This document shows positions 42,713-51,447 of a stretch of DNA of 64,000 bases, piece after piece (position 1 is the first letter of the stretch; every line of letters starts with the position of its first letter). The notes beneath the pieces were generated by a model that was not told the origin of the DNA, searched no databases, and saw only the letters and a list, made by a program, of their open reading frames with translations. A program made the position numbers and the translations under genes. The stretch lies in assembly GCA_016706225.1 (NCBI GenBank), contig JADJKB010000024.1:496001-560000 (forward strand), written 5' to 3'. This DNA comes from Myxococcales bacterium (GTDB lineage: Bacteria; Myxococcota_A; Polyangia; Polyangiales; Polyangiaceae).

Positions 42713-42861
42713 TACTTCTTGTAGGTGGCGACGGCGAGGCGCCACCGCCCCTTGCGGCGGCGGCTCTTCAGCACGTCTTTTCCACCCTTGGTGCTGTTGC
42801 GCTTACGAAACCCGTGAGTGCGGGCGCGGCTGGTGTTGCTGGGCTGGAATGTGCGCTTCAT
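42712..42861 (-). CDS. rpmH: 50S ribosomal protein L34
   Basis: 49 aa. MKRTFQPSNTSRARTHGFRK and the basic remainder ending RLAVATYKK are a full-length L34. First gene of the leftward rpmH-rnpA-yidD-yidC-khpB block, which is often close to oriC; no dnaA or dnaN is visible on the right side. Confidence 0.97.
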   Translation of the reverse strand: MKRTFQPSNTSRARTHGFRKRNSTKGGKDVLKSRRRKGRWRLAVATYKK

Positions 42862-43047
42862 GACGTTACCCGCTCTGCCGGGGAGCAAGGCCAAATCGCC
42901 TTTGCCGAGCCCGGCGCGTCGAGGGGCCGGGAGTCAGCCACGCGGAACCGTTCGAGTCAAGCGCTGCGGCGAACGCCGGCCCGAAACCCCTGCACTTTCG
43001 CGCAGGGACTTGCCTCGCCCCGCGCCGAGTGATACTCGCACGCCCCC

Positions 43048-43215
43048 ATGCGCGACAACATCCGTCTCGTGTCTTCGGCCGGCACCGGCTTCACGTATTA
43101 CACCACCAAGAACAAGCGGACCCAGACCACCAAGCTGGAGCTGAAGAAGTACGATCCGGTGGCGCGGAAACACGTTCCGTTCAAAGAAGCGAAGATGCCG
43201 CCTCACAGCAAGTGA
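43048..43215 (+). CDS. rpmG: 50S ribosomal protein L33, cysteine-free form
   Basis: 55 aa. Opening MRDNIRLVSSAGTGFTYYTT, then KNKRTQTTKLELKKYDPVAR and HVPFKEAK match L33. There is no cysteine, so this is the zinc-independent (C-minus) paralogue type. Divergent from rpmH with 186 bases between the starts. Confidence 0.95.
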   Translation: MRDNIRLVSSAGTGFTYYTTKNKRTQTTKLELKKYDPVARKHVPFKEAKMPPHSK

Positions 43216-43251
43216 GTCTGGGCATCTTCACGACTCGAGCGTAGCTCCGGC

Positions 43252-43275
43252 CGGGCGCGTCCTCCGACGCGCCCG
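43252..43275. repeat. 10-bp perfect hairpin after rpmG
   Basis: CGGGCGCGTC (43252-43261) and GACGCGCCCG (43266-43275) enclose a four-base loop. There is no T-run, so it may assist the terminator that follows or act in both directions. Confidence 0.5.
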
Positions 43276-43289
43276 AAGATGGAGCGAGG

Positions 43290-43315
43290 GGGGCCCCGAG
43301 TGCGGGCCCCGTTTT
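43290..43315 (+). terminator. Rho-independent terminator after rpmG
   Basis: GGGGCCC (43290-43296) pairs with GGGCCCC (43304-43310), seven base pairs with a seven-base loop, followed by GTTTT. Confidence 0.7.
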
Positions 43316-43334
43316 CCGGACTGCGAGCCCGTTG

Positions 43335-45074
43335 CTACTCGCCGCTCAGGATCTTGAACTCGACCCGCCGGTTCTTGGCGCGGCTCTCTTTGCTGTCGTT
43401 CGGCACGAGCGGCTTGGTCTCACCAAACCCTTCGCTCGACAGGCGCGAGGCCTTGATGCCCTTGCCGGTGAGATAGCGCATGCAGCTGGCCGCGCGATCT
43501 TTGCTGAGCTTCATGTTCATCGCGTCGGCACCGACGTCGTCCGTGTGGCCGTAGACGCCGATGTTCAGCGCGGGCCGCGCCTGCATCAGCGCGACGACCT
43601 CGTCCAAGATCGGGAAGCTGACTGCCTTGATCACGGCCTTGCCGGTCTCGAACTGGATCGGCTCGAGCAGCGCGACCTCGCCATCCTCGGTCACCTTGGT
43701 GAGGCCGGGGCAGCCGTTCTTCTCCGGGTTCTTGTTCTTCAGACCGGGCTCGAGCGGACAGCGATCCTCCACGTCGGGGATCTTGTCGTTATCCGCGTCG
43801 TCCTCGGGACAGCCGTCGGCGTCCTGAATTCCGTCCTTGTCCTCGGGGTTGTCCGGGCAGGCGTCGGCGGCATCCGGAATGCCGTCGTTGTCGCGATCCG
43901 AACCCGCCGGGCAGCCGTCGGACGGATCCGGCGGCTTGCCGTCTTCCGGTACGTCCGGGCACTTGTCGATGTCGTCCGGGTAGCCGTCCTTGTCGCGATC
44001 GGCGGCGTAGTCGTCCACATCGGGGCGAACCTTGACCTTCTTGTCGGGAGATTTCGGGTCGAAATCGCCGATGTTCAGGTAGTGCCCAATCGACACGAGG
44101 ACGCGCAGGTCCGGCGCGCCGTAGCCGCCTGAGAAGCGAGTGCCGGCGCCCATCATGGCCCAGGTCTTCTGCTTCTCGCCGAGGCCAAAACGACCCTGAG
44201 CCATCCACTCTAGCGAGGTGTTGTGCCCGCTGAAGAAGGTGCTCTCCGGTCCGCCGGCTTTGTTGAACAACCCGGTCGTGCCGAAGATTTCACCGCCCAG
44301 GCGCACACGCCCGCTGCGCATGGGGACGTACACGCCACCCGCAAAGCGGAGCTCACTGCCGAGGAACAGATCACCGTTCGGGCCGCCGATCGAACGATCG
44401 GGCCGGAAGTGGGGACCGATGTGGCCCGCGATCAAGAATTTCCCGGCGTCGTACTCGCTGTTGGCGAAGATCCAGCCAGTCGTCTTGGTATCACTGGTGA
44501 ACGAGTTCGGGTCGCCGGTCGGGGCCCACAGCGCACCACCGAGACCGAAGCGGAACTTGTGATTGTTGGACTCGTAGGCCTTGACGCGGGTGTCGATGCG
44601 AAGATCGTGGATGCTGACCTTCTTCACGGCCAGGCCGTCGCTGCTCACACCGCGCGACTGGGGATCTTGTCCGGTGAACTGGTAGAAGGCGATGGGGAGC
44701 GCGACGTTGAAGCTGGCGCGGCTCGCGAGCTCCATGCCCACGCTCAGGTAGTCGATGATCTGACCCGCGACGGGGTTCTGGATGCGTTCCTGAGTATTGC
44801 CATCACTCGTGACGGCGGTGTCTCTGAGGGGGTTCAGCGTGTACCCGAGGGCCATCATCCCGTAGAAACGAGAGCGCTCGGCCATGTACGGTCGCCACAC
44901 CATGAAGCCGTCGTCCGGTGCGCCCGAGATCTGCGCGCGGTCGAGGTACCAAGTGTTGGTCTGGGCAGCCGCCGGCTTTCCGTTAGTGAGCAGGCAGAGC
45001 CCCGCCGCGAGAGCCAGTGCTACGCGGCCGAGCCGGGAGCCAAGAACATCGAGCTTATGGACGAAATCGAGCAT
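43335..45074 (-). CDS. OmpA-family outer-membrane protein with thrombospondin type 3 repeats
   Basis: 579 aa. A signal peptide (ALALAAGLCLLTNGKPAAAQ) is followed by a beta-barrel-like region to about residue 345. Asp-rich, Cys-containing thrombospondin-3 repeats follow (about 350-458; DRDKDGYPDDIDKCPDVPED, GSDRDNDGIPDAADACPDNP), probably binding calcium. The C-terminal OmpA domain (about 470-579) has GHTDDVGADAMNMKLSKDRA, typical of peptidoglycan binding. It likely tethers the outer membrane to the wall. Confidence 0.9.
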   Translation of the reverse strand: MLDFVHKLDVLGSRLGRVALALAAGLCLLTNGKPAAAQTNTWYLDRAQISGAPDDGFMVWRPYMAERSRFYGMMALGYTLNPLRDTAVTSDGNTQERIQNPVAGQIIDYLSVGMELASRASFNVALPIAFYQFTGQDPQSRGVSSDGLAVKKVSIHDLRIDTRVKAYESNNHKFRFGLGGALWAPTGDPNSFTSDTKTTGWIFANSEYDAGKFLIAGHIGPHFRPDRSIGGPNGDLFLGSELRFAGGVYVPMRSGRVRLGGEIFGTTGLFNKAGGPESTFFSGHNTSLEWMAQGRFGLGEKQKTWAMMGAGTRFSGGYGAPDLRVLVSIGHYLNIGDFDPKSPDKKVKVRPDVDDYAADRDKDGYPDDIDKCPDVPEDGKPPDPSDGCPAGSDRDNDGIPDAADACPDNPEDKDGIQDADGCPEDDADNDKIPDVEDRCPLEPGLKNKNPEKNGCPGLTKVTEDGEVALLEPIQFETGKAVIKAVSFPILDEVVALMQARPALNIGVYGHTDDVGADAMNMKLSKDRAASCMRYLTGKGIKASRLSSEGFGETKPLVPNDSKESRAKNRRVEFKILSGE

Positions 45075-45205
45075 GCGCACCCGGCCGGAAGCTACTCCGA
45101 GGGCCCTGGCATTGAAAGCCCGAATGCCTCGAAATGGGCCATGCCGCGGGGCGGCGGCTCGATTGGACACTGCGGACGCGAGGCCGGACGGTTCTGGTTT
45201 CCGCG

Positions 45206-46414
45206 TCAGCGTAGCTCGGCGAACACCTCGGTGACCCACACACCGCCGGGCCCGTCCACGGCGGCGATGCCCACCGAGTCGTAGCGGCGTTCGAGCAGGT
45301 TCCCGCGGTGTGACGGGCTTGCCCATATGGCGCGGTGTGCACGTTCCGGGGTCGCCGCCCGCGCCACGTTCTCGCCGAACGCGAGCGGCGTCAGCCCCAG
45401 CGCCTCGAGGCGGTCCTTCACCGTTCCCTTACCAACATCGTGCCCGAGTGTGCCGGAGTCTCGCATCGCTTCGGCTTGAACGAGAGCCGCGCGATCGAGC
45501 TCGGCGTTGCGCTGAAGCACGCCAGCTCCCTCGCTGCTGCGCGCCTGGTTCACCATGGCAAACAGCGCGCTGGCGCCATCAGCCATCCCGCTTCCGGCGC
45601 TCTCACCCGGGGCCGCGCTGCCGTGAAACGCTGAAGGCGGCGGCTGATCGGCGTGAATCAAGGCCTCGAGCACCGGGCGTGGCCCTCGCTCCACGTCGGC
45701 CAGGACCTGCACCAACCAAGTGCCGGGGCCGTTCGGCGCGAAACGCGCGCGGATCACGTTCGAGTCGAGCGAAGTCGGAATGGAGCGTGGTGTGCCGCGA
45801 GGCCCGAGCACCAGCACCTTCGCGTCCTGGACCGGCACGAGCATGTGCGCCGTGATGTCGAGCCACTGTCCGGCGCGCGCACTCGAGGGCAGGGCATCCA
45901 GATCGGCGAGCGCGTCGACCGCCACCAAGGTCGCGGACTCTTGGTCCTTGGTCTTCGCGTGGAACGCACCACACGTGCGCTGGCCGCCCTCGCGAAACGT
46001 ACCGAGCCAGCGCTTGGCCCGAGCGAGGGTGTCCTCGGCGTTCAGAGTCTGACCCGCGTAAGACCACGAGCGGGGCCACACGTGGGGCGAGCCGGCGCGA
46101 CGCAGCTCGAAGCCGAGCTCCGCGGGGTCGAGTACGGCGTCGCTCGGTGCCTGCCGCGCGGCCAAGCTCGCGGCGACCCGATCGAGCGCGCCGTCGCCGC
46201 GGGCGCACAGGCGCACCAGCGCCCGGGCCAGCCCCTGGGTCTGGCTCGCCTCCGGTGAGCGAGTGGCCCCCTGCCAGCCCCCCTCACCGGCGTCGGCGCC
46301 CGGCGCCGCCGCATCCGGCGTCGCAGCGACCGGGCTTCGGGCCGGAGGCAGAGGCGGGTCCGCCGGCGCGCAGCACCCGAGACCGGCGAGCAGAACGAGT
46401 GGGACCGAGCGCAC
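45206..46414 (-). CDS. secreted CAP (SCP/PR1)-domain protein
   Basis: 402 aa from the GTG at 46414, which begins a signal sequence (SVPLVLLAGLGCCAP), possibly a lipoprotein. Residues about 30-270 are of unknown type. The C-terminal third is a CAP domain (MVNQARSSEGAGVLQRNAEL, GTLGHDVGKGTVKDRLEALG, FGENVARA, SPSHRGNLL). Bacterial CAP proteins are envelope proteins of mostly unknown function. Divergent from the MCE gene, sharing 109 bases of upstream DNA. Confidence 0.78.
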   Translation of the reverse strand: MRSVPLVLLAGLGCCAPADPPLPPARSPVAATPDAAAPGADAGEGGWQGATRSPEASQTQGLARALVRLCARGDGALDRVAASLAARQAPSDAVLDPAELGFELRRAGSPHVWPRSWSYAGQTLNAEDTLARAKRWLGTFREGGQRTCGAFHAKTKDQESATLVAVDALADLDALPSSARAGQWLDITAHMLVPVQDAKVLVLGPRGTPRSIPTSLDSNVIRARFAPNGPGTWLVQVLADVERGPRPVLEALIHADQPPPSAFHGSAAPGESAGSGMADGASALFAMVNQARSSEGAGVLQRNAELDRAALVQAEAMRDSGTLGHDVGKGTVKDRLEALGLTPLAFGENVARAATPERAHRAIWASPSHRGNLLERRYDSVGIAAVDGPGGVWVTEVFAELR

Positions 46415-46523
46415 GGTGACGAGCCTAGCGAAGGTCGTGGCGAGGCGGCGGAACCCTGCGAAAACTGCCGTGAAGTCGACCGCTCCGCCCCCCCCTGATA
46501 GGCTCCCGGGTGCCCGGGCCCTC

Positions 46524-47987
46524 ATGAACCGGTTTTCCACAGCTGCGAAAGTTGGGGTGTTCGCGATCGCAACCGTGGTCGCGGGCCTGTTCATCTATCG
46601 CTTCGTCAGCAAACAGACGGCTGGGTCGGGTGGCTATGTCGTGTGGGCGCTCCTCAGCGACGCCACGGGCGTGCCGAAGAACTCTCAGGTGAAGGTCGCC
46701 GGAATCCCCATCGGCCAGGTCGAGAGCATTCGGCTTCAGGACGGGAAAGCTCGCATCGACATCCGCATCCGGGCCGACGTTCCGCTGTACGAGGATGCCG
46801 CCGTCGCCAAGGTGAGCTCGAGCCTGCTGGGTGAATACTTCCTCGCCGTCGCACCGGGCACCGAGGGCAAACCTCAGCTGCAGAACGGCGATCGCATCAA
46901 CGCCGTGACCGAGGCCGCGACGACGGACCAGATCTTGAAGAACGTGGCCGACATCACCGTTCAGGTGAAGAAGGTCGCGGACAGCCTGGCGGGCTCCATC
47001 GGCACCAAGAAGGGCGAGGAGAACCTCAAGAGCACGCTGCAGAACCTGGCGGAGGTCACCGACGCGCTGAACCAGACGGTGCGAGAGAACCGCGGCGCCA
47101 TCAAGAGCATCCTGAGCAACGTGCAGCGCATCACCCAGAAGGGTGAGCCGGAGGTCGACCGCATCCTGGAAAATGTGCGGGTTGCCACCAAAGAGGTGCG
47201 CGAGCTGCTGCAGAAGGGCGAAGAAGGTCAGACCTCGCCGGGAGAAGTCCGGCAGGTCATCGAGCGGGTCAACCGCGCCAGCATGAGCCTGGAAAAGACC
47301 CTCTCCAACATGGAGAAGGTCACGGGGCGGCTCGAGCGGGGTGAAGGCACACTCGGTCGGCTGAGCAAGGACGAGAAGCTCATCAACGAGGTCGAGGGCG
47401 TCGCCGAAGGGGTCGGCGAGTTCGTCGGCGGGATCAACCGCCTGCAGACCATCGTCGCGCTGCGTACGGACTATCAGTTCCTGGCCAGCACAGTGAAGAG
47501 CTACGTCGAGCTCCGACTGCAGCCCCGCGAGGACAAGTACTACTCGATCGAGGTGGTCAACGACCCGCGCGGGCTCACGCGCTTCGAGCAGATCGACGTC
47601 GACACGACCAACCCGAACGATCCGCCGCACTATCGAGAGGTGCGCACGGTCACCACGAACTCGTTCCGTTTCTCACTGCAGTTTGCCCAGCGCATGGGGC
47701 CGTTCGTCGGGCGCTTTGGCATCAAGGAGTCCACCGGTGGTGTGGGCCTCGACACGCTGCTGTTCGACGATCGCTTCGAAGTGCGACAGGACCTGTTCGG
47801 CTTCGGTGAGGTCGTGCTCCCGCGCTGGCGTGTCTCACTCGGCTACGAGTTCGTGTCACGGCTGTGGCTGCTCGCCGGCATGGACGACATCTTGAGCCCG
47901 GACCGCCGCGACTACTTCATTGGTCTGCAGCTCAAGTTCAACGACGAGGATCTGAAGACGATCCTGCCGTTTGCGCCGACTCCCTGA
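46524..47987 (+). CDS. MCE/MlaD-domain protein with long coiled coil and beta-rich C-terminus
   Basis: 487 aa. An N-terminal membrane anchor (AAKVGVFAIATVVAGLFIYR) is followed by one MCE domain (about residues 38-125; LSDATGVPKNSQVKVAGIPI, GEYFLAVAPG). A helical region of about 180 residues has spaced Leu/Val heptads, and the C-terminal segment of about 150 residues is beta-rich and ends in strands resembling an outer-membrane barrel (FRFSLQFAQRMGPFVGRFG, FIGLQLKFND). MCE proteins carry lipids across the periplasm, normally with an MlaE permease and MlaF ATPase; none is adjacent here. Confidence 0.82.
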   Translation: MNRFSTAAKVGVFAIATVVAGLFIYRFVSKQTAGSGGYVVWALLSDATGVPKNSQVKVAGIPIGQVESIRLQDGKARIDIRIRADVPLYEDAAVAKVSSSLLGEYFLAVAPGTEGKPQLQNGDRINAVTEAATTDQILKNVADITVQVKKVADSLAGSIGTKKGEENLKSTLQNLAEVTDALNQTVRENRGAIKSILSNVQRITQKGEPEVDRILENVRVATKEVRELLQKGEEGQTSPGEVRQVIERVNRASMSLEKTLSNMEKVTGRLERGEGTLGRLSKDEKLINEVEGVAEGVGEFVGGINRLQTIVALRTDYQFLASTVKSYVELRLQPREDKYYSIEVVNDPRGLTRFEQIDVDTTNPNDPPHYREVRTVTTNSFRFSLQFAQRMGPFVGRFGIKESTGGVGLDTLLFDDRFEVRQDLFGFGEVVLPRWRVSLGYEFVSRLWLLAGMDDILSPDRRDYFIGLQLKFNDEDLKTILPFAPTP

Positions 47988-48226
47988 CGAGTCCGCGCGA
48001 GTACACGCGAGCGCATGCGAGCGCACTCGCGAGCTCTGCGCGCCGTGAACGGCTCGTCCGCATGCGAGCGCGCATGCGCTCCGCGGTGCTGCGGAACTTT
48101 GCGTTCAGCCCGGAAAGCGACATGGCCGACGTCGGTTCCTGGATGACAGTGTGTGTGCCCCACCGGTACTGTACGTAAAGCTGGGCCGACTTGCGTCGGT
48201 CCGGACTCTGACTCCGGAGGCTACCC
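47988..48226. other. intergenic region with short repeats before the DUF1592 gene
   Basis: Two copies of GCATGCGAGCGC (48013-48024 and 48060-48071) and a CGCGAG/CTCGCG dyad lie in the first 90 bases. The remainder has no recognisable gene. I see no strong promoter match in it. Confidence 0.4.
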
Positions 48227-49924
48227 ATGACGAAGCGAAGGTATCCGAGCAGAAGGCCAGGTTTCTCGCTGATTGCCGCGCTTGGCGTGGCGCTGTTTGC
48301 CGGCTGTACGGGGGAAATCTCGGAGCCCGGCGCGCAGGACGGCTTTGGCGGCTTTGGCTCGGGTGCCAGCAACGGGAGCACCAAGGCCGGCCTGGTGGCG
48401 ACGCCCCGGCTCGCTCGGCTGACCCACACCCAGTGGGAGAACAGCGTGCGGGATCTGCTGGGCATCACCAGCCCCGAGCCACTGTTCACGGAGTTCCCCA
48501 AGGACCCGAAGACCGCCGGTTTCCTGTTCGACAACGACGCCGGCTCCCTGAGCGTGGATCAGGCGCTCTGGTCCGCGTATCAGCGCGCCACGGACGCCGT
48601 GATCGAGCGGCTGGTCGGCGACTCGGTGGCGTTTCAGAAGCTCTTGCCGCCCGACACCGGGGACGCAGACGCGCGCGCTCGCAGCCTGATCGCCGACCTG
48701 GGCATGCGTGCCTACCGACGGCCGCTGACGCAGGCGGAGAAGGACGAGCTGCTGGAGCTGTTCCAGAGTGCGCCGTCGCTCTACGCCGGTGTTGCACCCT
48801 TCGAGGCGGGAGTCCGATTGCTGTTGCAGGCCGTCCTGCAGTCACCGCTGTTCCTGTATCGCATCGAGGCCAGCAAGAAGGTCGTGGGGGACGCGATCCC
48901 GCTCGACGGCTACGAGCTGGCGTCGCGGCTCTCGTACACGCTGATCAACTCGATGCCGGACGCAGCGCTGCTTGCCGCTGCCAGCGCGGGCAAGCTCGCG
49001 ACGGCCTCCGGTGTCGAGGCCGAAGCGCGCCGCCTGCTCGACGACCCGCGCGCCGAAAAGGTCGTCACTCTGTTTCATCACGCCTTGTTCGACGGCAGCA
49101 AGATGGAGAGCATCAAGCCGTTCACTTCGCTGTTCCCGGAAGTCTCACCGACCCTCGGAGCGTCGGCGCTGATGGAGAACGAGCTGTTCGTGCGAGACCA
49201 ATTCGAGAGCGGCGGCGGCTTCAGGGAGCTGCTCACGTCGACGACCACGTTCGTGAACGCGGATCTGGCGTTCGTCTACGGGCTCACGGGTTCGTTCGGC
49301 ACGGGCTTCGAGAAGGTCCAGCTCGATGCCAAGAAACGCCGGGGGATCTTCACGCAGGTGGGATTTCTGGCGGCCAACGCCACGGCCGCCGACCCCGATC
49401 CCATTCACCGGGGGGCGTACCTGGCGCGGCGCATCGCCTGCATCGATATCTCCGCGCCGCCGGGCAACGTCCCGCCCCTGCCGGCCGCCTCTGGCAAGAC
49501 CAACCGCGAAAACGTGCAAGCTCACACCGAGACTCCTGGTTCGGTCTGCGCCAACTGCCACACGGAGCACATCAATCCCTTTGGGTTCCCGTTCGAGAAC
49601 TACGACGCCGTCGGGGCGTGGCGCGACGACGACAACGGGCAGCCGGTGGATGCAACGGCATCCCCCTTGCTCGATGACACACCGACAGCGGTCACGGGCG
49701 CGGTCGAGCTGGCCGAAAAACTGGCGGCCAGCCCGGCCGCGCATCGCTGCTACGCGGAGCACTGGCTCGAGTACACGTTCGGGCGCAAGAGCGTCGAGGC
49801 CGACGCAAAGACCATCTCGGAGATCGGCGAGCTGAGCCGAGGCGGGGCCGGCATCAAGGACGTGATCGCCAAGCTGGTCGTGAGCCGGGGATTTTTGAAT
49901 CGCGCCAAGGAGCAACTCAAATGA
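48227..49924 (+). CDS. DUF1592/DUF1588-type lipoprotein with a c-type haem motif
   Basis: 565 aa. Signal peptide with lipobox ALFAGC. The sequence follows the DUF1587-DUF1592-DUF1588-DUF1585 series known from planctomycetes and myxobacteria: LTHTQWENSVRDLLGI near residue 65, RAYRRPLTQAEKDELLELF, QSPLFLYRIE, FFxQVGFLA-like GIFTQVGFLAANA, and the haem-binding VCANCHTEHINPFGFPFENY (Cys near 441). Function is unproven; a secreted redox role is inferred. It overlaps the DUF1552 gene by four bases. Confidence 0.88.
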   Translation: MTKRRYPSRRPGFSLIAALGVALFAGCTGEISEPGAQDGFGGFGSGASNGSTKAGLVATPRLARLTHTQWENSVRDLLGITSPEPLFTEFPKDPKTAGFLFDNDAGSLSVDQALWSAYQRATDAVIERLVGDSVAFQKLLPPDTGDADARARSLIADLGMRAYRRPLTQAEKDELLELFQSAPSLYAGVAPFEAGVRLLLQAVLQSPLFLYRIEASKKVVGDAIPLDGYELASRLSYTLINSMPDAALLAAASAGKLATASGVEAEARRLLDDPRAEKVVTLFHHALFDGSKMESIKPFTSLFPEVSPTLGASALMENELFVRDQFESGGGFRELLTSTTTFVNADLAFVYGLTGSFGTGFEKVQLDAKKRRGIFTQVGFLAANATAADPDPIHRGAYLARRIACIDISAPPGNVPPLPAASGKTNRENVQAHTETPGSVCANCHTEHINPFGFPFENYDAVGAWRDDDNGQPVDATASPLLDDTPTAVTGAVELAEKLAASPAAHRCYAEHWLEYTFGRKSVEADAKTISEIGELSRGGAGIKDVIAKLVVSRGFLNRAKEQLK

Positions 49925-51342
49925 AGATCTCTCGCCGGTTGGTGCTGAAGGGACTCGGCGGTGTGGCTCTGGGGCTGCCGTTCCTCGAGTCGTTCGGGGT
50001 CAGCGAGGCAAAGGCCGCCGACGAGGTGCAGCCGTTTGCCATCTTCTTGCGACAGGCCAACGGGGTCGCGACCGCGCTGAAGAGTGAGGTCGGCGACGAG
50101 CCGGAGCGGTTCTGGCCAAAATCGGTCGGCGCGCTCAGCGCGGACAACGTCTCGGGGCGCGCCATCGACGAGCTCGGCCCGTACCTGGATCGGCTGCTGG
50201 TCGTCCGCGGCGTCAACATGAAGGACTACAACTTCGGTGACGGCCACGCGCGCGGCGCGCTGCAGGGCCTGACCGCCCGCGGACCCACGGTCGCCGGGGC
50301 CGCCGGGGACTCGGAGGCCGACGGTGAGAGCATCGATCACCGCATTGGGCGTGAGCTGAACCCGGGCGGCAGGGACTCGTTGTTCCTGTACGCAGGCAAG
50401 AGCGGCGGCTGGCTCGGAGGGCCCTGCATCTCGTATCGCGGCTCGGGTACCCGTCGCTCGGCGCTCCACAATCCCTGGGCCGCCTACCAGACCATCATCG
50501 GCGGGGACGCCTCGATCTCCCCCGAGGCACGCGCCAAGGTCGTCGGTCGCCAGAAGAGCGTCAACGACCTGGTGCGCGGGCAGCTGCAGAGCTTGATGGC
50601 CCGTCCCGAGCTGTCGACCAGCGACAAACAGCGCTTGCAGCTGCACTTCGACAGTGTGCGTGACCTGGAGATCGCGCTGACGTGTCGCATGGCCGCCGAT
50701 CAGGAGCTCTTGCTCGAGGGCAAGTCCGCTGGCTACGACAGCTCCGACGGCGACGTCGTGATCGCGACGACCAAGCTGCACATGGACGTGGCCGCGCTCG
50801 CCATCGCCTGCGGTTACACCCGCTCGGTGGCGATTCAGGTGGGCAGCGGTAACGACGGAAGCACGCGCTATCCGAACCCCGACACTGGCGCGCTGATGGC
50901 CGACAACTACCACTACATTTCGCATCGTCGTAAGTCGCACGACTCGAGCGGTTCGGTGATCGCAGGGTCGGACCTGCTGCACAGCCACGTCGACCGGCAC
51001 TTCGCTCGCATGTTCAAGTACCTGCTGGACAAGCTGAGCGCCTACGTCATGCCGAGCGGCAAGCAGCTCTTGCAGCACGGCGTCGCGGTTTGGCACAACG
51101 ACAACTCGAGCGGGCCGCCGCACGGCGCGAAGAACGTGCCCTTCGTGCTAGCCGGCAGCGCCAACGGCTTCTTGAAGCAGGGCCTGTCGCTCGAGCTCAC
51201 GGACAAGAGCGAGGTCAACATCGCGCGCATGCTCGGCACCCTGGGCAGCGCTGCGGGACTGAAGCAGAGCGACGGCAGCCCGATCGACGATTTCGGCGAT
51301 CCGAGCCTGCCGCGCGGGGTGCTGACGGAGCTGCTGGCGTGA
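49921..51342 (+). CDS. Tat-exported DUF1552 protein
   Basis: 473 aa. Twin-arginine signal SRRLVLKGLGGVALGLPFLE at the N-terminus. FAIFLRQANGVATA, NFGDGHARGALQGL, SIDHRIGRELNP and YHYISHRRKSHDSSG are the DUF1552 pattern, which resembles sulfatase/alkaline-phosphatase-like fold proteins. DUF1552 and DUF1592 genes are regularly paired, and here share an ATGA overlap, so they probably form one exported system. Confidence 0.88.
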   Translation: MKISRRLVLKGLGGVALGLPFLESFGVSEAKAADEVQPFAIFLRQANGVATALKSEVGDEPERFWPKSVGALSADNVSGRAIDELGPYLDRLLVVRGVNMKDYNFGDGHARGALQGLTARGPTVAGAAGDSEADGESIDHRIGRELNPGGRDSLFLYAGKSGGWLGGPCISYRGSGTRRSALHNPWAAYQTIIGGDASISPEARAKVVGRQKSVNDLVRGQLQSLMARPELSTSDKQRLQLHFDSVRDLEIALTCRMAADQELLLEGKSAGYDSSDGDVVIATTKLHMDVAALAIACGYTRSVAIQVGSGNDGSTRYPNPDTGALMADNYHYISHRRKSHDSSGSVIAGSDLLHSHVDRHFARMFKYLLDKLSAYVMPSGKQLLQHGVAVWHNDNSSGPPHGAKNVPFVLAGSANGFLKQGLSLELTDKSEVNIARMLGTLGSAAGLKQSDGSPIDDFGDPSLPRGVLTELLA

Positions 51343-51447
51343 GGTCGGCTCACGGCCGCGGCTGGGTGAGTCGACAGACACCGGGGTGGTCTCGCCCGCT
51401 TTCACCTTGACAGACGGCCGACTCGAGGACTCCGATCAGCCGCCGCC

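Noticed and set aside
42938..42960. Leftward promoter for rpmH with TTGACT at 42960-42955
   Set aside because: No acceptable -10 hexamer was found at 16-18 bases.
49750..51123. 457-codon open frame on the minus strand
   Set aside because: Antisense of the DUF1592/DUF1552 genes.
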